Shown here: one piece after another, positions 47,359-56,713 of the stretch
Layout of the letters: each line of letters opens with the position of its first letter
Position numbering within the stretch: position 1 is the first letter of the stretch
DNA from: Okeania sp. SIO1I7
GTDB lineage: Bacteria > Cyanobacteriota > Cyanobacteriia > Cyanobacteriales > Microcoleaceae
NCBI GenBank assembly: GCA_010672585.1
Contig: JAAHGF010000023.1
Coordinates: 52,005 to 116,004 of the forward strand
Direction of reading: 5' to 3'
DNA: 64,000 nucleotides
The notes under the pieces: generated by a model
The model's database searches: none
What the model saw: only the letters and a program-made list of their open reading frames with translations
Told to the model about the DNA's origin: nothing
Made by a program: the position numbers and the translations under genes

Positions 47359-47820
47359 ATGGCAACTACACCAGACGATATCAAAGCTACTTATCCTCTA
47401 CCAGTATTTTTCTACCGAGTCACCATAGGAGATGATGACTCCCACGCATTCTCAGAAGTATCAGGACTAAGCATTGAATATGAAACTATTACCTACAGAG
47501 ATGGCCTAAGTTATAAAGAAGGGGCAAAGTATATGCCAGGATTAGATACAGCTGTTAACCTAACTCTCAAAAAAGGTATTGTCAGAGCAGATAGCTATTT
47601 GTTGAGCTGGATTAATACAATTAACTTAAATACTGTAGAGAAGCGCGATCTTAAAATTGACTTATTAGACGAAGCAGGTGAAGCGGTTGTATCTTGGACA
47701 GCAGTAAATGCTTTCCCCAAGAAATTAGATGCACCATCATTTAATGCTACTAGCAACGAAGTTGCCATTGAGAGTTTAGAATTAATGGCGAATAGTCTCA
47801 AAGTTGACTATCCAGGATAA
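47359..47820 (+). CDS. CIS inner tube protein (gp19-type, Afp1/Pvc1-like)
   Basis: 153 residues, the expected size of a T4 gp19/Hcp-like tube subunit. YPLPVFFYRVTIGDDD is the N-terminal strand. FSEVSGLSIEYETITYRDG is the family signature. KRDLKIDLLDEAGEAVVSW and IESLELMANSLKVDYPG form the C-terminal strands. Stacked hexameric rings form the tube inside the sheath. A typical ribosome site (TTAAGGAAAAATAAATC) precedes the ATG. Confidence 0.93.
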   Translation: MATTPDDIKATYPLPVFFYRVTIGDDDSHAFSEVSGLSIEYETITYRDGLSYKEGAKYMPGLDTAVNLTLKKGIVRADSYLLSWINTINLNTVEKRDLKIDLLDEAGEAVVSWTAVNAFPKKLDAPSFNATSNEVAIESLELMANSLKVDYPG

Positions 47821-48214
47821 TTCTAAAATTATCTAGATGTTGGTAGAAGACCCGCGCTCTCCCGCAGGGGAGCGTCGGGAGGATGTCAAACTAATAATAT
47901 CAGGACTGACGCACCCAAAGAAGAAAATGGGTTTATGGCAGGTAGATATTAGTATGGTGAGGCGTTTAATACAAACCCGGTTTCTATAGGAGTTTTTGGG
48001 CATAATATCGTATGCGCAAACAGCTATTAACAGTTAGCTCTCAGCTTTTTAATGAACGATGTAGTTCGAGCTACATCAGACTTTTAATTCTGTGAAATCT
48101 CTAAATTACGAAAGGTGCTGATAGCTAATAGCTGACCGCTGTTTGCGCAGCAGTCCGCAGGAAATGCTTACAAAACATCTAAACACCTAACCTTTGACTT
48201 TTGTTCTTAATATA
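47821..48214. repeat. Intergenic region with a solo IS605-type end and family C palindromes
   Basis: 47837-47890 is family E copy 5 (GAAGACCCGCGCTCTCCCGC, GGGGAGCGTCGGGAGGATG) with no adjacent tnpB. 48010-48175 holds family C: ATGCGCAAACAGCTATTAAC and, in the opposite sense, GACCGCTGTTTGCGCAGC then CAGGAAATGCTTAC. AAAGTCTGATGTAGCTCGAAC-type hairpin near 48055-48090. No gene. Confidence 0.6.
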
Positions 48215-48673
48215 ATGGTTGATACAAATGGAAATCCACCTGTAGGGTTTTATTTTCTCGTTAATTTTTTGGTAGGTGGAATTCTCCCTAATCCTTTAGA
48301 TATTCGCTTTCAAAAAGTATCTGGAATTTCTTCAGAAATAGAAACAACAGATATTCGAGAAGGAGGGGAGAATATATTCAGACATCGTTTGCCAAATCAT
48401 GTCACTTATAATAATCTAATTTTAGAAAGAGGAATGGTAGTTGGCTCTATTCTGAATCTAGAGTTTAATGTTGCTATGAGTACTATGAAGTTTTCTCCTA
48501 GCAATGTCTTAGTGATACTCCTAAATGAAGATAGTCTTCCTATTGCTGGTTGGTTATTTCAGAGAGCTTACCCAGTTAAATGGAGTATATCAGATTTAGA
48601 TGCTAATAACAATGCCGTTGTAATTGATACAATGGAATTAGCTTATGCCAGATTTCAAAATCTGAGGATTTAG
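48215..48673 (+). CDS. Second gp19-type tube/baseplate-hub protein (Afp5-like)
   Basis: 152 residues from the ATG at 48215; a TTG 21 bases upstream is less likely. PPVGFYFLVNFLVGGIL, IRFQKVSGISSEIETTDIRE and TMELAYARFQNLRI follow the gp19-like fold. It differs clearly from the main tube protein. CIS clusters usually carry a second tube-like protein that joins the tube to the spike. The stop is 2 bp before the DUF5908 gene, so the two are coupled. Confidence 0.85.
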   Translation: MVDTNGNPPVGFYFLVNFLVGGILPNPLDIRFQKVSGISSEIETTDIREGGENIFRHRLPNHVTYNNLILERGMVVGSILNLEFNVAMSTMKFSPSNVLVILLNEDSLPIAGWLFQRAYPVKWSISDLDANNNAVVIDTMELAYARFQNLRI

Positions 48674-48675
48674 TT

Positions 48676-48840
48676 ATGCCTGTAGAAATCAAAGAATTAA
48701 TTATTCGTGCCAATATTGTTAACAATAATGATAAAAATTCAGAATCTGAAACTGAAGAAACTACCGGACAAAAACAAGAAATTATTGCTGCTTGTGTCGC
48801 ACAAGTCCTAAAAATATTAGAACGTCAACGAGAGAGGTAA
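48676..48840 (+). CDS. DUF5908 small protein (Afp6-like)
   Basis: 54 residues: MPVEIKELIIRANIVNNN, an acidic linker, then a helix IIAACVAQVLKILERQRER. The M-P-(V/I)-E-I-K-E-L start is the hallmark of DUF5908, found between tube and LysM genes in CIS clusters. Function unknown; probably an assembly or hub-associated small component. It begins 2 bp after the preceding stop and ends 9 bp before the next start. Confidence 0.85.
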   Translation: MPVEIKELIIRANIVNNNDKNSESETEETTGQKQEIIAACVAQVLKILERQRER

Positions 48841-48849
48841 AAAAGAGAA

Positions 48850-49563
48850 GTGCTGAAAAATCCTTTCAAATTAGAAAAGCTCAAGATTAATGTTTATGAC
48901 AAAGTAGCTCGAAGTGGTTCCCCAAAAGACACCTTTGAAGTGATGTTTAATCCCGAATCATATTCATTGAAATACGAAAATGTTTTTCAAACTTATCAAG
49001 GGATTAATACCAGCGCTCGTATGGTTAAATATTCTCTCTCTAAACCCCAAGACTTGTCTCTAAAATTGATTTTAGATAATACAGGAGTAACAAGTATAAA
49101 AGCAACAAATTTCTTATCTTCGGGAGAAAATGATGTTTATGAGCGAGTCCAGGAATTTCTTAAATTAACTACTGAGATGGATGGAAACATCCACGAACCT
49201 AAATATTTGAGAATTGAATGGGGAAAGTTAAATTTTAGTTGTCGCCTTAAATCAGTTGAGATTAATTATACTCTTTTTAATCGCAGTGGACAACCTACTA
49301 GAGCAGAGCTAGATACTGTTTTTGTTGGAGATATAGAAGACTCCAAGCGGATTAAAAAAGAAAATAAAAATTCTCCCGATGTATATCATTCTAGAATAGT
49401 CAAAAGTGGAGATAAATTGCCTTTAATGACACAAGCAATCTACGGCGATCCTGCCTATTATATTCAGATTGCTAAAGTTAATAATCTCAATAATTTTAGA
49501 AAGTTAAAAACAGGTACGAATCTTCAATTTCCTCCGATTAAAGAAGAAGAACAATCAAATTAA
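48850..49563 (+). CDS. LysM-containing baseplate protein (Afp7-like)
   Basis: 237 residues with a GTG start. The N-terminal region carries FEVMFNPESYSLKYENVFQT, the common signature of CIS LysM proteins. The C-terminal ~60 residues form a LysM-like domain (RIVKSGDKLPLMTQAIYGDP .. KLKTGTNLQFPPI). The family, related to gp53-type proteins, clamps the hub to the tube. It sits in the expected order before the VgrG-like spike, 6 bp away. Confidence 0.9.
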   Translation: MLKNPFKLEKLKINVYDKVARSGSPKDTFEVMFNPESYSLKYENVFQTYQGINTSARMVKYSLSKPQDLSLKLILDNTGVTSIKATNFLSSGENDVYERVQEFLKLTTEMDGNIHEPKYLRIEWGKLNFSCRLKSVEINYTLFNRSGQPTRAELDTVFVGDIEDSKRIKKENKNSPDVYHSRIVKSGDKLPLMTQAIYGDPAYYIQIAKVNNLNNFRKLKTGTNLQFPPIKEEEQSN

Positions 49564-49569
49564 AAAATA

Positions 49570-51204
49570 ATGAGTGGTGTCGTCACAACAACAATTTTGA
49601 GTGAAGGGTCTACTATAGACCCTGAATACTGTGTTATGTCAATTGACATTATCAAAGAGGTAAATAAAATTCCTTCTGCTCAAATAATTCTCTTAGATGG
49701 TGACGCTGCAAAACAGGAATTTGCTATTAGTAATACGGACTTTTTTAAGCCTGGTAAAACTATCGAAATCAAACTTCGTTATGAGGGTAAAGTTTCAGAA
49801 GAAGCAACAGTTTTTAAAGGTATTGTAGTTAAACATTCCGTTCAAGCATATCCACATAGTTCTTTTCTTACCATTGACTTAAAAGATGCAGCAATTAAAC
49901 TTAGTACCGAAAGAAAAAGTATTGTCTTTCGAGATATGAAAGACAATGAAATTATCGACAAAATAATTAAAAATGCAGGGTTACAAGTTACATCTAAAGC
50001 AACTAAAGCACAGCACAAAGAAATGGTGCAATATTACTGCACTGACTGGGATTTTGTTTTATCTCGTGCTGATATTAATGGTAACTGGGTTATAGTTGAT
50101 GATGGTAAAATTACTGTAGAAGAGCCAGATTTAAGCGGTTCAGCAACACATACATTTGAGTATGGTAGGAATGAGATTTATGAATTAGAAATGGAAGCTG
50201 ATATTCGTTATCAATATGGAGAAGTAAAAAGTCAAGCATGGGATATTAAAAATCAGAAAGTATTAGAATCAACAGGTAAAAAATTTAATCTTAAGCAAGG
50301 TAATTTAAAAGGAGATACATCACTATCAAAAGCTGTTGGTGGAGATAAAATTAATCTAACAAGTATAACTCAAATAGAAGCACAAGAAATACAAGCTTGG
50401 GCAGATGCAAAATTATTAAAAAGTAGTTTGTCTATGTTAAAAGGTCGTTTCAAAGTGCCTGGGTTTGCTAAGGTAAAAACAGGAGATATCATTGAAGTTG
50501 CTGGTATTAGCGCTCGCTTCAATGGGAGTACATTAGTAACAGGAATTCGCCATCAAGTTGATGCAGAAGGTTGGCTAACTGACGTACAATTCGGCTTATC
50601 TGCTGACTTTTTTGATCGACAAAATAACGATATTATTGATACTCCAGCAGCAGGATTAATTCCAGCAATTAATGGCTTGCAAATGGGGATTATTGATAAG
50701 TATGAAGCAGACCCAGATAAACAGTTTAGGGTAAAAGTAAAAATTCCATCAATTGAAACAGATGGTATTGTTTGGGCAAGATTAGCTTCTGTGGAAGCTG
50801 GTAGTAAACGAGGTATTTTCTTTAGACCAGAACCTGGTGATGAAGTAATTGTTGGCTTTATTAATGATGACCCTAGACAAGCTATTATTTTAGGAGCTGT
50901 GCATAGTCAAAAAAATGCTTTACCTGCTGGTTTAGAAGTAACTGAGAAAAATAATAAGAAAGGAATTGTAACTAAGGAATCATTACAAATAGTCTTTGAT
51001 GATGAAAATAAGTTAATCGAAATTAGTACCCCAAAAGGCAATAAGATTGAATTATCAGAGAAGGGTAAAGGAATTAATTTGACAGATGAAAATGGTAATA
51101 CGATAGCTATGGACGATAAAGGAATTCAGATAAAATCAAGTAAAGATATTACAATTGAAGGTAAAAATATCAAGATTAAAGGCTCAAAAGTGGATGTGAT
51201 GTGA
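49570..51204 (+). CDS. VgrG-like spike/hub protein (Afp8-like)
   Basis: 544 residues. The N-terminal gp27-like domain includes LTIDLKDAAIKLSTERKS and YYCTDWDFVLSRADINGNWV. The OB-fold gp5 domain lies near 360-460 (FRVKVKIPSIETDGIVWARL, FRPEPGDEVIVGFINDDPRQ). The C-terminal ~70 residues are short strands (GNTIAMDDKGIQIKSSKDIT) forming the beta-helical needle. A trimer makes the central spike, with the PAAR protein on its tip. No extra effector domain is fused. Confidence 0.93.
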   Translation: MSGVVTTTILSEGSTIDPEYCVMSIDIIKEVNKIPSAQIILLDGDAAKQEFAISNTDFFKPGKTIEIKLRYEGKVSEEATVFKGIVVKHSVQAYPHSSFLTIDLKDAAIKLSTERKSIVFRDMKDNEIIDKIIKNAGLQVTSKATKAQHKEMVQYYCTDWDFVLSRADINGNWVIVDDGKITVEEPDLSGSATHTFEYGRNEIYELEMEADIRYQYGEVKSQAWDIKNQKVLESTGKKFNLKQGNLKGDTSLSKAVGGDKINLTSITQIEAQEIQAWADAKLLKSSLSMLKGRFKVPGFAKVKTGDIIEVAGISARFNGSTLVTGIRHQVDAEGWLTDVQFGLSADFFDRQNNDIIDTPAAGLIPAINGLQMGIIDKYEADPDKQFRVKVKIPSIETDGIVWARLASVEAGSKRGIFFRPEPGDEVIVGFINDDPRQAIILGAVHSQKNALPAGLEVTEKNNKKGIVTKESLQIVFDDENKLIEISTPKGNKIELSEKGKGINLTDENGNTIAMDDKGIQIKSSKDITIEGKNIKIKGSKVDVM

Positions 51205-51314
51205 GAAAATATAGTTTTGTCTTGTCTTGTGGAATGGGCATCTTGTCCGTTCCTAATATTTTCCCGTTCCTGATATTTTCACCGCATATATACAAAAAAA
51301 AGGATGAATAAACT

Positions 51315-51716
51315 ATGGAAACAAATCTTTCATTTTTAGGGACAGGATGGAGTTTTCCACCTACCTTTAATAAGAATACAGGAACAGTGGAAATGGTATC
51401 AGATGAGGAAGATATTAAAGAGAGTTTAGAGATTATTCTCTCAACTGATTCCTCAGAAAGAGTTATGCAATTAGACTTTGGTTGTGAATTAAGTCAGTTT
51501 ATGTTTGAGGAAGTTACTCAAAGTTTAATTACTAGAATTAGAGGTACAATTTCTGATGCTATTCTGGAGCATGAACCTCGCATAGAAGTGAATGATGTTA
51601 GTGTTGAAGAAGGAGAAGAACAGGGATTATTATTAATTGGTGTAAGTTATACTGTGCGAGCAACTAATACTAGGTCTAATATGGTTTATCCTTTTTATCT
51701 TAATGATACTCAATAA
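51315..51716 (+). CDS. gp25-like baseplate wedge protein (Afp9-like)
   Basis: 133 residues. Has FLGTGWSFPPTFNK, then SSERVMQLDFGCELSQFMFE, with the E-R-x-M-x-x-x-F-G-C/S motif of gpW/gp25 proteins, and IRGTISDAILEHEPRIEV. gp25 starts sheath polymerisation at the baseplate. Preceded by AAAAAAAGGATG and in usual gene order. Confidence 0.93.
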   Translation: METNLSFLGTGWSFPPTFNKNTGTVEMVSDEEDIKESLEIILSTDSSERVMQLDFGCELSQFMFEEVTQSLITRIRGTISDAILEHEPRIEVNDVSVEEGEEQGLLLIGVSYTVRATNTRSNMVYPFYLNDTQ

Positions 51717-51782
51717 CTGAAAATAGTTAATATTTGATTGTTAGAGAATTAAAATATTATTTATGAGAAAATTACAGTTATT

Positions 51783-51905
51783 ATGAAACAAACACATTAT
51801 CTAACGACAAAAGTTTTAACAGGCAATCGAATTGATATTTACCTTCCTAATTTACCTGTAGGAGAAACTATAGAAGTTATTTTGATTGTACCTGAAGCAG
51901 AATAA
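51783..51905 (+). CDS. Small antitoxin-like orphan protein
   Basis: 40 residues: MKQTHYLTTKVLTGNRIDIY, then LPNLPVGETIEVILIVPEAE. The pattern (T-x-V-L-x-G-x-R-I-(D/E)-I-x-x-P-x-L-P-x-G-E-x-(V/I)-E-V) is that of short AbrB-like/antitoxin-type proteins common in cyanobacteria, normally paired with a PIN or RelE toxin. No intact toxin gene follows. Its position within a CIS operon is unusual and may reflect an inserted fragment. Confidence 0.6.
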   Translation: MKQTHYLTTKVLTGNRIDIYLPNLPVGETIEVILIVPEAE

Positions 51906-52215
51906 AATATGTCAGGAAGAGTACATTAAGAAATTAAAACGTCTAAAGTTTTCGTTCAAGAATTCCAAAGAAAACCGTGAAAAGTTGACACTCCATAAAA
52001 CAATTAACAAGGAAATTAAGAAATTAAGAGAGAGATTCCTATTCGTGGATGCTGTTGGTATAACAATCAGGGAGCAGGATATCACCGATCCTCAAAAACT
52101 GGAAGAAAACAAGGTTGAGTTCTCTCAAATACTTCAGGATATTGAAACGCAGAAAACAAGTTATCAAGAGGCCATTAATAAAATGCACAAAAGACTCAGA
52201 ACACTTGGAACTTGA
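51886..52215 (+). CDS. Coiled-coil protein of unknown function
   Basis: 109 residues if the TTG at 51886 is used; the start is uncertain because the frame overlaps the preceding small gene and has no ATG nearby. It is highly charged and helical (KKLKRLKFSFKNSKENREKL .. EAINKMHKRLRTLGT) and looks like a coiled coil. It lies between gp25 and PAAR-like genes where CIS clusters normally have nothing. It may be a remnant of a larger gene with a lost 5' end. No function assigned. Confidence 0.4.
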   Translation: MYLKQNKICQEEYIKKLKRLKFSFKNSKENREKLTLHKTINKEIKKLRERFLFVDAVGITIREQDITDPQKLEENKVEFSQILQDIETQKTSYQEAINKMHKRLRTLGT

Positions 52216-52283
52216 TGAGTGGTGAGGCGATCGCTGATATTCTAGCTGTAGTGGACTGATACACCTCAAAAAATCAAAATTCA

Positions 52284-52718
52284 ATGTCTAGATTTATTCT
52301 CATAGATGGCGACAAAGCTAATTTTATTCCTGCCTTTGGGAAAGCAATAGTTACAGTAAAACCAGGTAATTTAAAAGCTAGCGGAAAAGCCACATTAAAA
52401 GGAAAAAAAGTCTGTGTTGATGGGGATGAAAAAAAACTTTCCGTCCCCGGATGTATGTACATTTCTCCTCCTTATGTAATTCCCGGAACTGGTACATTAA
52501 AAATAGAATCTTTAGGACCAGACCAAAAAGCCATGAAAACTAATACTGGTGGAAAAAAAGTCCTACTTCAAGGAAGCATATTTAAAGCTAAATTTGAAGT
52601 CCAAAGTCCTGCACAGGAACCCCCTAAACCTCCTGCACCTCCTGTACCAGACCCCATGAAGCAATATTCGGGAATGGGAAACTTTACTACAACTAATAAA
52701 ATATGGCTAGGAACTTAA
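52284..52718 (+). CDS. PAAR-like spike-tip protein (Afp10-like)
   Basis: 144 residues. FILIDGDKANFIPAFGKAIV and LKGKKVCVDGDEKKLSVPGC form the PAAR-like beta core. YVIPGTGTLKIESLGPDQKA continues it. A proline-rich extension (PAQEPPKPPAPPVPDP) leads to a short C-terminus. PAAR-type proteins sharpen the VgrG spike and can carry effectors. The C-terminal tail here is too short for an enzyme domain. Confidence 0.85.
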   Translation: MSRFILIDGDKANFIPAFGKAIVTVKPGNLKASGKATLKGKKVCVDGDEKKLSVPGCMYISPPYVIPGTGTLKIESLGPDQKAMKTNTGGKKVLLQGSIFKAKFEVQSPAQEPPKPPAPPVPDPMKQYSGMGNFTTTNKIWLGT

Positions 52719-53071
52719 AGTTTAGATTAAGATTTATAAGTTTATTGGAGACAAATTTGATAATAAACTTATAGATATGCAATTATTATTCATAATTTAT
52801 CTTGAGTTTAGTAAGGCTATTATGGTTTAAAATTAGTGGGAAACAGACAAGAGTTCAATAATTGATAATTGATCATGGATAATTGATAATTACCTCTCCC
52901 TAAAACGGATAGGATTGAATAAAAGGAAAAAATTTATTTTTTTTCCCTTGAAAGGGGAGGATTTTTACCTGAATTATTGAATTATTGAATTATTGAATTA
53001 TTAATTCTTCGGTAAAAGCCAAAAAAGTTGCAGAGGATTGAGGAAAACTAAGTAGAAATAGGTATTAGCTG
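52719..53071. repeat. Intergenic region with dispersed repeat family B, copy 6
   Basis: 52855-53017: AATTGATAATTGATCATGG, ATTACCTCTCCCTAAAACGG, TTTCCCTTGAAAGGGGAGG, then iterated TGAATTATTGAATTATT and TTCTTCGGTAAAA. No gene. Confidence 0.6.
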
Positions 53072-56000
53072 ATGAGTGAAAATCAAGAAAAAACTTTTCG
53101 GGATGGGGTGAGTCAGAGCGATCGCCTCTTGAAAGAACTGAAACCAGATTATGTGGCAGTGGAGGAGCGTAGTCTGTCAGATTTACTTGAGTTTGTACAA
53201 GAGTATGCTCAGAAAGTAAACTATTATGATACATCTAATAGTAAGAATGGTAATTGGTCTAATTTCTTTGATGAAGAAGTTAATGACATGGTGGATTATA
53301 TTGAGAATCCCCAAAAATTCAACGAAGACCAAAATAAACTAAGGCAATTATCTCAAGCTCATCTAGTTTTATTATTCACATTTTTAAAGTTACTAGAACA
53401 TCCTCAGCAACAGTTCAAAGACCTGACTGGAAGATATCTTGATTTTTATTATAAAGATGTACTGAAGTTAACTAATAAGAAAGAAGTAGCTGACAAGGTA
53501 AATGTGATTTTTGAGCTAGTTCCAGGGGTAGAAGAACATCAGATTGAACAAGAAACATTGCTAAATGCAGGTGTAGATAGTCAAGGTATTGATCTTCATT
53601 ATCAGACCGATAGGGAGATAAATGTTAATCAAGCTCAAGTAGCTAGTATTAAAACTTTATTTGTTAATAAAAACGCATCGGATGAAGTTGAAAATATCTA
53701 TGCAAATTCTGTAGTGGATGCAAATGAGGGAGAGGAAAGTGAATTACAGCTAGAAACAAGTTTTAAAACTTTAGGAATTGATGATAATAATACGCCAATA
53801 ATTATCGGTTTTGCTGTTAGTTCTCCAGTATTATTTTTGCCAGAAGGTGAACGGACTATTATTCTGAGTTTTGAAGCAGAACAAGACACTTTGGAGCAAA
53901 GTGCTATCCAAGAATTAATAGATGATGGGGTTGAACCTTTTGATATTTACTTGAGTAGTGGAGCAGAATGGATACAACCTCAATATTTTAGCTGGAGAAT
54001 AGGGTATTTTATAGTAGAAAAACCACTGAAATACTATAATTCTGAAGAAATATCTCTGTCTGAAGATGAGCAAACTGTTTCTTTGAATAGTGATGAGACC
54101 TTTGATGAAGAAAATGTAGGGCAAATTCTGATATCGAATGACGGTAAAATATTCGAGATTACCTCATTAAATGAAAGCAATAAAAAAATTGCTAATATAG
54201 AAAGAATTTTAGATGATAAAACTATTGAAGAGAATTTTAATAATGAAAAGATAAATTTATATAGGGATTCTGCAATTGATTATATTAATATTGACAATTT
54301 ACAGTTTAAGTTAACCCTTGATTCGACTTTACCTGCTATCTTGCCACTAAATTTAGATGAGTCAAATGAGGAGTCAGATTTTGTCATTCCAACTCCCTAT
54401 CCAATTATCAAAATTTTGTTGAAAGAAGTAGAAGTAGAAGTAGAAGTAGAAGTAGAAGTAGAAGTAGAAGTAGAAGTAGAAGTAGAAGAAACTACTGAAG
54501 CAGAATTATCAGAAGCAGAAACTACCGACCCAGAAAAATATAAAATATATTATGAACAGTTTAAGTCTATAGAATTAAAAAAAGTCCATATACACGTTAA
54601 TGCTGAAAATATTCAAGATGTAAAACTGCGAAATGATAGTTCAGTCCTTGATAGTAAAGCAGCTTTTGAACTGTTTGGTAATTATCCGAAAGTAGGTTCT
54701 GGTTTTTACTTCAGTAATCAAGAAATAAGCCAGAAACAATTAGATAGTCTGACCCTAAAAATGGAATGGATAGGACTTCCTGATGACTTTAGTGAACATT
54801 ATAAAACTTATTATGAAACTCTGGAAATAGATGAGATTAATAATCAAAGCTTTAAGGCTAGTTTAAAGCTTCTCAATAACAAAAATTGGGTGGAGATTGA
54901 AAAAAATAAATGTCTTTTTAATGAAGAGGATGGGGAATTAACTAATACTATTGAGCTTGAATATAATAATATTAATATTTCCAACTATTCTCCAGAAACT
55001 TCTACCTTAGAAATTGATACAGACGATCCTTTTGAATACAACAGGTACTTTAAATTAGAATTAGAAAAACCAGATTTTGGACATGATTTATATCCTATAG
55101 TATTAAATCAAATTGCTTTGTCTAACTCTACATCAACTCCAGGAGAGACAATAACTCTACAAGGTACAACAACTTCAGGAGATCCAATAACTGTAGCAGG
55201 TACAATAACTCCAGGAGATGCAATAACTCCAGGAGATCCAATAACTCTAGAAGGTACAATAACTCCAGGAGCTCCAATAACTCTAGAAGGTACAATAACT
55301 CCAGAACCTGCTCCAATTGTATATCCTCCTTACACCCCGGAAGTAAAAGCTATCTCCCTCGACTATACCACTTCAGTAGAAATTAACTTACCAAATTCTC
55401 CACAAGAACAAGAATCTGACCAAATATTTCAAATTCATCCTTTTGGGTATTATGTGGATATCCAAGACTCATTTGGTTATGCGGATCAATATGACCCAGA
55501 AGATAACGCTCAAGAAAATAAAAAATTCCTCCTACCTCAATATGAAAATGAAGGAAGGTTATACATTGGTCTTAGCAATCTAAAGCCACCCCAAGATATT
55601 TCTATTCTTTTTCAAATGATACCAGGAAGTGGTGAAAAAGAATTAGACATACCCCAGATTTACTGGCATTACTTGGATGGTAATTCTTGGAAGAAATTTG
55701 AAGACAAAGAGATAGTGTATGATAGTACAAGCGGATTATTAAATACGGGAATTATCCAGTTAGTAGTGCCAAAAGTAGATACCGACCAGCATATATTACC
55801 TAGTGGTTTACATTGGTTACGAGCCAGTGTAACAGAAAATGCTTTGGCTATTCCTGAAACTCTGGATATCAAAACTCAAGCAGTCAGTGCTACTTTCTTA
55901 AACCAGGGGAATGCTGTTGATCATTTTGATAAACCTTTACCAGCTAATTCTATTCAAGGATTTGTTACTCCCGAATCAGCAATTAAAATAGTAAAACAAC

Positions 56001-56698
56001 CCACTACATCATTTGGTGGCAAACCTGAAGAAAATGATGATAAATTTATTACACGGGTTAGTGAAAGACTGCGCCATAAACAGAGGGCAATAACAGCTTG
56101 GGATTACGAACGTCTGGTATTAGAAGAATTCCCGGAAATATATAAGGTAAAATGTATTACTGCAACTGATGACAACAACAACCCTGCTGAACCCAAAGTG
56201 ACAGTGGTTGTCATACCTGATATTTCTAATACTACGCCTTTGCCAGAAGAACCGAAAGCACCTTTGTATTTGCTTAAGGAAATAAAAGATTTACTCAAAA
56301 AATATACTTCAGAATTTGTAGAAATAGAGGTAAAAAATCCTGAGTATGAACCTGTTACCTGTACAATAGAAGTTGTGTTTTCTGGTGAATCGAGTCGAGA
56401 GGGTGAATATATTAATAAACTCAATGAAGAGCTTAAAGAATTTTTTGCTCCTTGGGCTTATGATCAGACAGTGGACATTCCTTTGGGTCGTTCTATTGAA
56501 GAATCTTTAGTTATCAATTTTATTGCTCAAAGAGAATATGTACATTATGTTGCTGATTTTGAATTTAAAGAAAATATTGAGATGAAACCAGATTCGATTT
56601 TGGTTTCTGCTGAGAACCATGAAATAACAGCTGTTGCTGAACCAGATAGTTACGGCATTGGTTATATGGTTATCGGCGATAATTTTATTGTTAATTAA
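53072..56698 (+). CDS. Large baseplate protein, gpJ-like (Afp11-like)
   Basis: 1208 residues. The start region has FRDGVSQSDRLLKELKPDYV. The conserved C-terminal baseplate-J block lies at ~985-1040: FGGKPEENDDKFITRVSERL .. WDYERLVLEEFPEIYKVKCI, then VVIPDISNT and EIEVKNPEYEPVTCTIEVVF. Afp11-type proteins form the wedge triangle that links hub, sheath and fibres. Two low-complexity coding arrays interrupt it: E-V dipeptides (54427-54488) and P-G-x-P-I-T-L-E-G-T-I-T units (55138-55310). It is followed 15 bp later by the fibre gene. Confidence 0.9.
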   Translation: MSENQEKTFRDGVSQSDRLLKELKPDYVAVEERSLSDLLEFVQEYAQKVNYYDTSNSKNGNWSNFFDEEVNDMVDYIENPQKFNEDQNKLRQLSQAHLVLLFTFLKLLEHPQQQFKDLTGRYLDFYYKDVLKLTNKKEVADKVNVIFELVPGVEEHQIEQETLLNAGVDSQGIDLHYQTDREINVNQAQVASIKTLFVNKNASDEVENIYANSVVDANEGEESELQLETSFKTLGIDDNNTPIIIGFAVSSPVLFLPEGERTIILSFEAEQDTLEQSAIQELIDDGVEPFDIYLSSGAEWIQPQYFSWRIGYFIVEKPLKYYNSEEISLSEDEQTVSLNSDETFDEENVGQILISNDGKIFEITSLNESNKKIANIERILDDKTIEENFNNEKINLYRDSAIDYINIDNLQFKLTLDSTLPAILPLNLDESNEESDFVIPTPYPIIKILLKEVEVEVEVEVEVEVEVEVEVEETTEAELSEAETTDPEKYKIYYEQFKSIELKKVHIHVNAENIQDVKLRNDSSVLDSKAAFELFGNYPKVGSGFYFSNQEISQKQLDSLTLKMEWIGLPDDFSEHYKTYYETLEIDEINNQSFKASLKLLNNKNWVEIEKNKCLFNEEDGELTNTIELEYNNINISNYSPETSTLEIDTDDPFEYNRYFKLELEKPDFGHDLYPIVLNQIALSNSTSTPGETITLQGTTTSGDPITVAGTITPGDAITPGDPITLEGTITPGAPITLEGTITPEPAPIVYPPYTPEVKAISLDYTTSVEINLPNSPQEQESDQIFQIHPFGYYVDIQDSFGYADQYDPEDNAQENKKFLLPQYENEGRLYIGLSNLKPPQDISILFQMIPGSGEKELDIPQIYWHYLDGNSWKKFEDKEIVYDSTSGLLNTGIIQLVVPKVDTDQHILPSGLHWLRASVTENALAIPETLDIKTQAVSATFLNQGNAVDHFDKPLPANSIQGFVTPESAIKIVKQPTTSFGGKPEENDDKFITRVSERLRHKQRAITAWDYERLVLEEFPEIYKVKCITATDDNNNPAEPKVTVVVIPDISNTTPLPEEPKAPLYLLKEIKDLLKKYTSEFVEIEVKNPEYEPVTCTIEVVFSGESSREGEYINKLNEELKEFFAPWAYDQTVDIPLGRSIEESLVINFIAQREYVHYVADFEFKENIEMKPDSILVSAENHEITAVAEPDSYGIGYMVIGDNFIVN
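54427..54488 (+). repeat. GTAGAA hexamer array in the baseplate gene
   Basis: About ten perfect GTAGAA units encode alternating Val-Glu. Such an in-frame hexamer array can change length by slippage without frameshift. Confidence 0.9.
55138..55310 (+). repeat. PGxPITLEGTIT coding repeat in the baseplate gene
   Basis: Five to six imperfect units of ACTCCAGGAGATCCAATAAC plus TCTAGAAGGTACAATA encode P-G-(D/A)-(P/A)-I-T-(L/V)-(E/A)-G-T-I-T. Predicted extended or turn-rich linker exposed on the baseplate. Confidence 0.85.
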
Positions 56699-56713
56699 TC
56701 AGGATTAAAAATT

